Assembly: GCA_015494375.1 (NCBI GenBank)
Contig: WGBL01000196.1
Coordinates: 1 to 13,216 of the forward strand
DNA: 13,216 nt
Direction: 5' to 3'
From: Hyphomicrobiales bacterium
GTDB lineage: Bacteria; Pseudomonadota; Alphaproteobacteria; Rhizobiales; S144-23
The notes under the pieces were generated by a model. That model was given only the letters and a program-made list of their open reading frames with translations. It had not been told where the DNA came from and did no database searches. The position numbers were made by a program, and so were the translations under genes. How positions within the stretch are numbered: position 1 is the stretch's first letter; every line of letters begins with the position of its first letter. Positions 8,438 to 13,216 of the stretch are shown here, piece by piece.

Positions 8438-9460
8438 TCAAAGGCCAAGGAGCTTTGCAACAGCCGGCTTGAGTGAGAGCCCCTCGCGCGCAGCACGGGC
8501 TGCATTCTCCGCCCGCCGCTTGCCCGGGATGTAGGCGCCGAAGTCGTGCTCGAGCCGCGTGAGATAGGCATCGACGCGCGCCGCCAAATCTCCGCCAAGA
8601 ACCTTGTCGCCGTCGATGGCAAGCACGATCATGCCAACGGCCGGTGAGGCGTCCCCCTCGTGAAAAGAGGGCGCATCGAGCGACCAGTTGCCGCCCGTCA
8701 GCCCCGCGGCCAGAAGCTCCACCATCAGCGCAACATTGGCGCCACGGGCACCGCCGAAGGCCAATAACACCCCTTCGAGAGCTTTGGCCGGATCGGTCGT
8801 CGGCCGGCCGTCACTGTCGAGCGCCCAGCCCTCGGGAATCGTCTCGCCGCGCTCGGCCGCAAGGCGCAGATTGACGATGGCGCTTGCGCTTGTCGACTGA
8901 TCGATAACGAGCGGCGGGCCGCCCTTGCGCGGCGCCCCGAAAGCAAACGGATTGGTGCAGAAGACGGGCTTTGTGCTGCCCGAGGCGGCCATCACCGCGG
9001 GGCCCGCATTGGCCGCCACCAGGCTCACCAGGCCCTCGTCGGCAAGCCGGCACGCAAAGTAGCCGAGCGCGCCACACGAAAAGCCATTGGTCTGAGCAAA
9101 AAGGGCAACGCCGTGAGCGCGAGCGGCGGCGACGAGCTCGCCGAAGGCGCGATCGAAGCCCGTATGGGCAAAGCCGTTTTGTGCGTCCGAATGGATGATG
9201 GCGGGTGCCGGGCGGCTAATAAGCGGTTCGGCGCGGCCGTCGATGCGGCCTTTGGCGAGCCCGTCGCAATAGTCGGCGAGATGGGCGAGCCCGATGCCCT
9301 CGAGCCCTTCGGCTTCGGCTACCACCAACGAGGCGGCGACTGAGGCGGCCTGCTCAGGCCCCGCGCCGGCGCGCTCGAGTGCGGCCGCGGCACGCGCTTG
9401 CGCCTCCGCGATGGTGAGGACCGCGGCCGCGCCTTTTCCTTCCAACTGGGACCCGGGCAT
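8438..9460 (-). CDS. Ldh_2-family (malate/L-lactate dehydrogenase type) NAD(P)-dependent oxidoreductase
   Basis: 340 aa from ATG at 9460. The family reduces or oxidises 2-oxo/2-hydroxy acids and related imino acids; exact substrates (malate, sulfolactate, ureidoglycolate, cyclic imino acids) vary and cannot be told here. Supporting segments are AEAEGLEGIGLAHLADYCDG (about 48-67), DAQNGFAHTGFDRAF, AQTNGFSCGALGYFA, FCTNPFAFGAPRKGGPPLV, STSASA, RGETIPEGWALD with GRPTTDP, and GARGANVALMVELLAAGLTG. Oddity: where the family has Ser-His-Gly this protein has Gly55-Ile56-Gly57, so a catalytic His seems to be missing. The ATG overlaps the sdhB TGA as TGATG, with AGG about 5 bases upstream, so it is the second gene of an sdhB-led operon. 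A longer in-frame start at 9544 would lie inside sdhB and is not preferred. Confidence 0.9.
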   Translation of the reverse strand: MPGSQLEGKGAAAVLTIAEAQARAAAALERAGAGPEQAASVAASLVVAEAEGLEGIGLAHLADYCDGLAKGRIDGRAEPLISRPAPAIIHSDAQNGFAHTGFDRAFGELVAAARAHGVALFAQTNGFSCGALGYFACRLADEGLVSLVAANAGPAVMAASGSTKPVFCTNPFAFGAPRKGGPPLVIDQSTSASAIVNLRLAAERGETIPEGWALDSDGRPTTDPAKALEGVLLAFGGARGANVALMVELLAAGLTGGNWSLDAPSFHEGDASPAVGMIVLAIDGDKVLGGDLAARVDAYLTRLEHDFGAYIPGKRRAENAARAAREGLSLKPAVAKLLGL

Positions 9461-10239
9461 CAAACCTGTCTCTCGACCAGCTGCTTCTTGATCTCGGCAA
9501 TGGCCTTGGCCGGATTGAGCCCCTTGGGGCAGGCTTTGGTGCAATTGAGAATCGTATGGCAGCGATAGAGCCGGAACGGGTCCTCAAGCGCATCGAGGCG
9601 CCGGCCCGTATGCTCGTCGCGGCTGTCGACGATCCAGCGATACGCTTGCAGGAGGATGGCGGGGCCCAGATAGCGATCGGAGTTCCACCAATAGCTCGGA
9701 CACGAGGTCGAGCAGCAGGCGCACAGAATGCACTCGTAAAGACCATCAAGGCGTGCGCGCTCCTCCCGCGACTGGCGCCATTCCCGCTCGGGCGCCGGTG
9801 TCTCGGTCTGCAGCCATGGCTCGATCGCACGGTGCTGGGCGTAAAAACGTGTCATGTCGGGAACGAGGTCCTTGATGACCGGCAGATGCGGCAACGGATA
9901 GATGCGGACATCGCCCTTGATTTCGTCCATGGCCTTGAGACAGGCGAGTGTATTTGTGCCGTCGATGTTCATGGCGCACGAGCCGCAAATGCCTTCGCGA
10001 CAGGAGCGCCGGAAGGTGAGCGTGGGATCGATCTCGTTCTTGATCTTGATGAGGGCGTCGAGGACCATCGGCCCGCAGGCATCGAGATCGACATGGTAGG
10101 TGTCGATGCGCGGGTTGCCGCCGTCATCCGGGTTCCAGCGGTAGATGTGAAAGGCTTTGGCGCGCCTCAAGGTGTGGGCATCGTTCCAAGTCTTGCCGGG
10201 CTTCGGCCTTGATGTGCGCGGCAGCGTCAGTTGCACCAT
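9460..10239 (-). CDS. sdhB: Succinate dehydrogenase iron-sulfur subunit
   Basis: 259 aa. It carries electrons from the flavin of SdhA to the quinone site in SdhCD at the cytoplasmic face of the inner membrane (TCA cycle, complex II). All iron-sulfur ligands are visible: [2Fe-2S] Cys80, Cys85, Cys88 and Cys100 (CREGICGSC and following Cys); [4Fe-4S] Cys170, Cys173, Cys176 and Cys237; [3Fe-4S] Cys180, Cys227 and Cys233 (CILCACCSTSCP, CHTILNC, CPKGLNPAKAI). The start at 10239 gives the usual MVQLTLP N-terminus and has AGGA 7 bases upstream; a longer frame to 10632 is rejected. sdhC, sdhD and sdhA, which normally precede it, are absent: the upstream neighbour is a divergent Uma2 gene. The stop overlaps the next gene by one base. 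Confidence 0.97.
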   Translation of the reverse strand: MVQLTLPRTSRPKPGKTWNDAHTLRRAKAFHIYRWNPDDGGNPRIDTYHVDLDACGPMVLDALIKIKNEIDPTLTFRRSCREGICGSCAMNIDGTNTLACLKAMDEIKGDVRIYPLPHLPVIKDLVPDMTRFYAQHRAIEPWLQTETPAPEREWRQSREERARLDGLYECILCACCSTSCPSYWWNSDRYLGPAILLQAYRWIVDSRDEHTGRRLDALEDPFRLYRCHTILNCTKACPKGLNPAKAIAEIKKQLVERQV

Positions 10240-10512
10240 GGGTTGGGTCCTGCTCCACTGGATGGGCTCGACTTGCGGCTCTTGCAGCCAACCTAGCAAG
10301 AAACGCAAGCGCGCACGAGCTGCAATGGGCAGATCGTCGAATGGCGCGGCGCGCGAGGGTGACGCGAGACCCTCGCCATAGTGCGCCATTGCGCGCGCAT
10401 CGTGCTCCCTGCTCGCGTCAGTTCCGTGTCCTTGGCGTCTTGCTGTATAGTGGGCTGTGCTGGCATCGACGCATGTTGGTGCCGGCTGCGCAAACGAGAG
10501 GACCTGGTAGCC
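10240..10512. other. Divergent non-coding region between sdhB and the Uma2 gene
   Basis: 273 bp between the two start codons, which point away from each other, so it should hold a promoter for each. A TATAGT box for the plus-strand gene is the only clear element. For sdhB no convincing -35/-10 pair was found; a TTGCTAGGTT stretch near 10290-10301 on the minus strand is weak. Confidence 0.6.
10422..10451 (+). promoter_or_regulatory. Candidate promoter for the Uma2 gene
   Basis: A good -10 box TATAGT lies at 10446-10451, 61 bases before the ATG. The matching -35 is poor: TTCCGT at 10422-10427 with 18-base spacing. Supported mainly by the -10 box and position. Confidence 0.3.
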
Positions 10513-11163
10513 ATGGCAGAGCCACTCAAGCGTCCGGCAACCTATGCCGATTTGGAGCGTGTGCCGGAGCATCTCGTCGCCGAGATCATCGAGGGCGCCC
10601 TCGTCACCCATCCGCGGCCGGCGCCCAAGCATGCTCTGGCCTATTCTTCATTGGGGCATGAGTTGATGGGCCCCTTTCAAAAGGGGCGCGGTGGGCCGGG
10701 TGGCTGGTGGATCCTGGATGGGCTCGAGCTCCATCTGGGCCCTCATGTGCTGGTCCCCGATCTTGCCGGCTGGCGCCGCGAGCGCCTGCCTCGCCTGCCC
10801 GAGACCGCCTGGTTCGAGCTCGCGCCCGACTGGGTGTGCGAAATCGTCTCGCCGGCAACCGCTCGCCACGATCGGATTTCCAAAAGCCGCATCTATGCCG
10901 CGTTCGAGGTTGGCCATCTCTGGCTGGTCGATCCCGATGCTCGCATGCTTGAGGCGATGGCGCTCAAGGATGGGCAGTGGCTGATTGCGGCCGTCTTCGC
11001 GGACGACGAGGAGGTGGCTGCGCCACCCTTTGCCGAGGTGCCGTTCTCACTCGCCAACCTCTGGGAGCCAGACAACGACACCGAGACCGCAGCCGTGCCC
11101 GATCCGGCATCTGAGCCCTTGGACGCCGATCCCGATCCGGCCAAGGACCCCCTCAAAGAATGA
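10513..11163 (+). CDS. Uma2-family (DUF820) putative PD-(D/E)XK nuclease fold protein
   Basis: 216 aa and the only plus-strand gene. The family has a restriction-endonuclease-like fold, and its cellular role is not established. Matching segments are the N-terminal TYADLERVPEHLVAEIIEGALV, PDLAGWRRERLP (Asp83), PDWVCEIVSPATARHDRISKSRIYA (Glu110, Asp120, Lys124) and HLWLVDPDARMLEAM, in the usual order. The acidic and metal-binding residues appear intact. The last 30 or so residues are an acidic Asp/Pro-rich tail. ATG at 10513 is preceded by GAGAGG about 10 bases upstream. The tail and stop run 11 bases into the end of hslU on the other strand. These genes are often present as scattered single copies; no partner toxin, methylase or specificity gene is adjacent. 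Confidence 0.9.
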   Translation: MAEPLKRPATYADLERVPEHLVAEIIEGALVTHPRPAPKHALAYSSLGHELMGPFQKGRGGPGGWWILDGLELHLGPHVLVPDLAGWRRERLPRLPETAWFELAPDWVCEIVSPATARHDRISKSRIYAAFEVGHLWLVDPDARMLEAMALKDGQWLIAAVFADDEEVAAPPFAEVPFSLANLWEPDNDTETAAVPDPASEPLDADPDPAKDPLKE

Positions 11164-12457
11164 ATTTCGAAAGGTCGCTGTCGCGGGCCAAGTCGCCGAT
11201 GTGCGCCTCGACATAGGCGGCATCGATGACAATGCGCTCGCCGGCGCGATCGGCGGCCTCGAAACTGATCTCGTCGAGCACCCGTTCGAGCACCGTCATC
11301 AGCCGCCGGGCGCCGATGTTCTCGACATTGGCATTCACCTCGACGGCAATGCGGGCGATGGCGGCAATGGCATCGTCGGTGAACTCGAGTGTCACATCCT
11401 CGGTGGCCATCAGCGCCACATATTGCTTGATGAGGCTCGCCTCGGGCTCGGTCAGGATGCGTTTGAAGTCGTCCTCGCTGAGCGCGCGCAACTCGACGCG
11501 AATAGGAAGCCGCCCCTGCAGCTCGGGCAAGAGATCGGCCGGCTTTGAAACATGGAAGGCGCCCGAGGCGATGAACAGGATGTGATCTGTCTTGACGGGC
11601 CCGTGCTTGGTAGCCACCGTCGTCCCTTCGATGAGCGGCAACAGATCGCGCTGGACGCCCTCGCGGCTGACATCGCCCCCCACCCGCTCGCTGCGGGCGC
11701 AAATCTTGTCGATTTCGTCGAGAAAGACGATGCCGTTGTTCTCCACGCTGCGAATGGCCTCTTGGACGATCTGGTCGTCGTCGATGAGCTTGTCCGATTC
11801 TTCGGCAATGAGCACATCATAGCTTTCTCGCACCGTCATGCGACGGGTCTTGGTGCGCTGGCCGAAGGCCTTGCCGAGCATCTCGTTCAAGTTGATCATG
11901 CCGATCTGGCCGCCCGGCATGCCTGGAATGTCAAAGCTCGGCAATCCGCCCGTATCGGCGACCTCAATCTCGATCTCCCTATCATCGAGCTCACCCGCCC
12001 TCAGCTTCTTGCGAAAGACCTCGCGCGATTGAGGGCGCGCATCGCTATGGAGGAGCGCATCGAGCACCCGATCCTCGGCCGCAAGGTGCGCCTTGGCCTG
12101 GACCTCCTTGCGCTTTTGTGCGCGCACGAGCCCGATGCCGATCTCGACAAGGTCGCGCACGATCTGCTCGACATCGCGCCCGACATAGCCCACCTCGGTG
12201 AACTTGGTCGCCTCCACCTTGAGGAACGGGGCCCCGGCGAGCCGCGCCAGACGACGCGAGATCTCGGTCTTGCCGACGCCCGTGGGCCCGATCATGAGGA
12301 TGTTCTTGGGCAGCACCTCCTCGCGCATGTCGTCATCGAGCTGCTGGCGCCGCCAGCGGTTGCGAAGCGCAATGGCGACCGCGCGCTTGGCCTCCCGCTG
12401 GCCGATGATGTAGCGATCGAGCTCGGAGACGATCTCGCGGGGGGAGAAGTTTGTCAT
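11153..12457 (-). CDS. hslU: HslU, ATPase and unfoldase of the HslVU protease
   Basis: 434 aa AAA+ protein, the expected length. It forms hexamers that unfold substrates and feed them into the HslV peptidase in the cytoplasm. Features in order: Walker A GPTGVGKT (57-64); pore loop GYVG (90-93); the inserted I domain (about 110-240); Walker B IVFLDEID (243-250); an arginine-containing LQGRLPIRVEL segment (about 313-323); sensor 2 GARR (382-385); and the C-terminal LSKFIL that docks into HslV. All appear intact. ATG at 12457 has AGG 6 bases upstream (CCAGGTCGATC). It follows hslV on the same strand but after an unusually long 251-base gap. Its 3' end overlaps the convergent Uma2 gene by 11 bases. 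Confidence 0.98.
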   Translation of the reverse strand: MTNFSPREIVSELDRYIIGQREAKRAVAIALRNRWRRQQLDDDMREEVLPKNILMIGPTGVGKTEISRRLARLAGAPFLKVEATKFTEVGYVGRDVEQIVRDLVEIGIGLVRAQKRKEVQAKAHLAAEDRVLDALLHSDARPQSREVFRKKLRAGELDDREIEIEVADTGGLPSFDIPGMPGGQIGMINLNEMLGKAFGQRTKTRRMTVRESYDVLIAEESDKLIDDDQIVQEAIRSVENNGIVFLDEIDKICARSERVGGDVSREGVQRDLLPLIEGTTVATKHGPVKTDHILFIASGAFHVSKPADLLPELQGRLPIRVELRALSEDDFKRILTEPEASLIKQYVALMATEDVTLEFTDDAIAAIARIAVEVNANVENIGARRLMTVLERVLDEISFEAADRAGERIVIDAAYVEAHIGDLARDSDLSKFIL

Positions 12458-12468
12458 GATCGACCTGG

Positions 12469-12497
12469 CCCCTTGGCTGTAAACGCGCCGGCCCCTG
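12469..12497. repeat. 29-bp direct repeat, copy next to hslU
   Basis: Starts CCCCTTGGCTGTAAACG and ends GCCGGCCCCTG. It matches the copy at 12671-12699 in 28 of 29 positions; the only difference is the C at 12486, which is A in the other copy. It lies 11 bases upstream of the hslU start, inside the probable leader. It is followed by a GGTTGTAACC palindrome (12497-12506). Confidence 0.9.
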
Positions 12498-12518
12498 GTT
12501 GTAACCAGTGCACAGACA

Positions 12519-12528
12519 CTAATATAAG
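12519..12528 (-). promoter_or_regulatory. Possible -10 element of an internal hslU promoter, resembling the RpoH type
   Basis: On the minus strand CTTATATTAG fits the -10 pattern CYTATNTNNG reported for alphaproteobacterial RpoH (heat-shock) promoters. A CTTG -35 box at the expected 17-18 bases upstream is missing. A sigma-70 reading (TTGCCG in the hairpin, then ACATAT) is also possible. HslVU is a heat-shock operon in many bacteria, which makes the idea reasonable but unproven. Confidence 0.25.
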
Positions 12529-12537
12529 ATATATGTC

Positions 12538-12560
12538 ATTGCCGCGCGTGACGCGGCAAT
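12538..12560. other. Perfect 9-bp hairpin between hslV and hslU
   Basis: ATTGCCGCG (12538-12546) pairs with CGCGGCAAT (12552-12560) around a 5-base loop. On the transcribed minus strand it is followed by an AT-rich stretch rather than a clean T-run. It could attenuate read-through from hslV, stabilise the hslV message or be an operator. Confidence 0.55.
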
Positions 12561-12670
12561 CCAAGGCGGCAAGCCCCGAGCCTGTTGCCCTCGATCGCTC
12601 GGTCACAGCGCGTGATGACGGGAAGGACGGGAAGCAAGCGTATGGTTCGTTTGCATCGGTGCACTAGCTG

Positions 12671-12699
12671 CCCCTTGGCTGTAAACGAGCCGGCCCCTG
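12671..12699. repeat. 29-bp direct repeat, copy next to hslV
   Basis: Second copy, one mismatch from 12469-12497, starting 9 bases past the hslV stop codon. The distance between copies is 202 bases from start to start. The flanking sequence differs (CAGGGG is duplicated here on the minus strand). Confidence 0.9.
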
Positions 12700-12708
12700 C
12701 CCCTGGCC

Positions 12709-13216
12709 CTAACGTTCGCTTTCGAGCGATTCGATCGTGAGATTGTTGTTGGTATAGACGCAGATCTCTGCCGCGATTGCCATCGCCTTGCGGGCGATCG
12801 CCTCGGCATCAAGGTCGCTGTCGAAAAGCGCGCGCGCCGCGGCGAGGGCATAATTGCCACCCGAGCCGATGCCCATCAGGTGGTTTTCGGGCTCGAGCAC
12901 ATCGCCGGTGCCGGTAAGAATCAGGGTGTCGGACTTGTCGGCCACCAGCATCATGGCCTCGAGGCGGCGCAAATAGCGGTCGGTGCGCCAGTCCTTAGCG
13001 AGCTCCACACAAGCGCGCACCAGCTGGCCGCGGTATTGCTCAAGCTTGCTCTCGAGGCGCTCGAACAATGTGAAGGCGTCGGCCGTGGCGCCGGCAAATC
13101 CGGCGATCACATGGCCCTCGCCAAGTGTGCGGACCTTGCGGGCGTTGGCCTTGATGACGGTGTCCGACAGGCTCACCTGGCCGTCGCCCGCAATCACCAC
13201 GCGACCGCCCTTGCGC
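12709..13216 (-). CDS. hslV: HslV, peptidase of the HslVU protease (5' end cut by window edge)
   Basis: 168 residues are visible, reading RKGGRVVIAGDGQVSL at the edge and ending IESLESER. This is the proteasome-beta-like, N-terminal-nucleophile threonine peptidase that forms dodecamers capped by HslU. Family segments are IAGDGQVSLSDTVIKANARKVR, GFAGATADAFTLFERLE, DWRTDRYLRRLEAMM, LTGTGDVLEP, GIGSGGNYALAAARAL and ICVYTNNNLTIESL. The usual length is about 175-185 aa, so only the first several residues, including the catalytic Thr, lie off the window. A GTG at 13200 is not the real start because homology continues upstream of it. hslU follows on the same strand. Confidence 0.97.
   Translation of the reverse strand, partial: RKGGRVVIAGDGQVSLSDTVIKANARKVRTLGEGHVIAGFAGATADAFTLFERLESKLEQYRGQLVRACVELAKDWRTDRYLRRLEAMMLVADKSDTLILTGTGDVLEPENHLMGIGSGGNYALAAARALFDSDLDAEAIARKAMAIAAEICVYTNNNLTIESLESER

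Larger units (their letters stand above)
12458..12708. other. 251-bp hslV-hslU intergenic region with repeats
   Basis: No gene is seen. The gap is bounded by two near-identical 29-bp direct repeats (12469-12497 and 12671-12699) and contains a perfect 9-bp hairpin (12538-12560), an AT-rich patch (12519-12540) and a 9-bp tandem duplication GACGGGAAG (12617-12634). The motif AGTGCAC at 12507-12513 recurs inverted at 12659-12665, just inside the repeats. In most bacteria hslV and hslU are nearly contiguous. Confidence 0.75.

Noticed and set aside
8259..8441. 60-codon minus-strand frame through the 14-mer repeats
   Set aside because: It would start at TTG inside the preceding gene and its sequence is just the translated repeat. 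No ribosome binding site.
10240..10632. 131-residue N-terminal extension of SdhB
   Set aside because: SdhB homologues begin MVQLTLP, exactly at 10239, which has AGGA upstream. The extension overlaps the Uma2 promoter and start.
11552..12667. 371-codon plus-strand open frame opposite hslU
   Set aside because: Antisense to Walker A, Walker B and the I domain of HslU; it also runs into the repeat-containing gap.
12469..12699. 29-bp repeats as a minimal CRISPR
   Set aside because: Repeat length would fit, but there are only two copies, 173 bases apart, with hairpins rather than a spacer of 30-40 bases between.

Overview
The window reads as chromosome from a GC-rich alphaproteobacterium. The protein signatures are those of that class: an alphaproteobacterial-type AddA helicase, an SdhB starting MVQLTLP, adjacent hslV and hslU, and a two-gene methylmalonyl-CoA mutase. 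The genus cannot be named from sequence alone. Almost everything lies on the minus strand; only one gene, a Uma2-family protein, is on the plus strand. Coding density and third-position GC are high, so the opposite strand carries many long spurious open frames, and these have been left out.

Layout from left to right (minus-strand genes are transcribed right to left). 1-3335: addA, cut at the left edge before its C-terminal nuclease domain. 3336-3600: a non-coding gap with hairpins and an 8-bp tandem repeat. 3601-7984: a tightly packed operon in transcription order mutA (small mutase subunit), a GFA/CENP-V-type zinc protein, and mutB (large, cobalamin-binding subunit), with a 4-base overlap and then a 2-base gap. 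7985-8437: a 453-bp non-coding gap with a candidate promoter, a degenerate heptanucleotide array and a family of CCACCAAGGCGCGC repeats. 8438-10239: sdhB followed by an Ldh_2-family NAD(P)-dependent oxidoreductase, joined by a TGATG stop/start overlap. 10240-10512: divergent promoter region. 10513-11163: Uma2 protein (plus strand), whose 3' end overlaps the end of hslU by 11 bases. 11153-12457: hslU. 12458-12708: an unusual 251-bp gap with a near-perfect 29-bp direct repeat at each end and a 9-bp perfect hairpin between them. 12709-13216: hslV, missing its first few residues at the right edge.

Functionally, the middle of the window is central carbon metabolism. The mutase makes succinyl-CoA, the end of propionate and odd-chain or branched-chain catabolism. 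SdhB belongs to the complex that oxidises succinate. The Ldh_2 protein is of a family that includes malate dehydrogenases, but its usual catalytic Ser-His-Gly is replaced. hslVU is a heat-shock ATP-dependent protease and addA is a double-strand-break repair helicase-nuclease. No CRISPR array, phage, transposase or RNA gene was seen.

No clearly new defence or mobile system is visible. The points most worth a second look are: a GFA gene interposed inside the mutase operon; a MutA that lacks the degenerate C-terminal cobalamin domain and ends in a His/Asp/Gln-rich tail; the Ldh_2 protein without its usual His; an sdhB separated from sdhCDA; and several short tandem-repeat arrays, both intergenic and inside genes.
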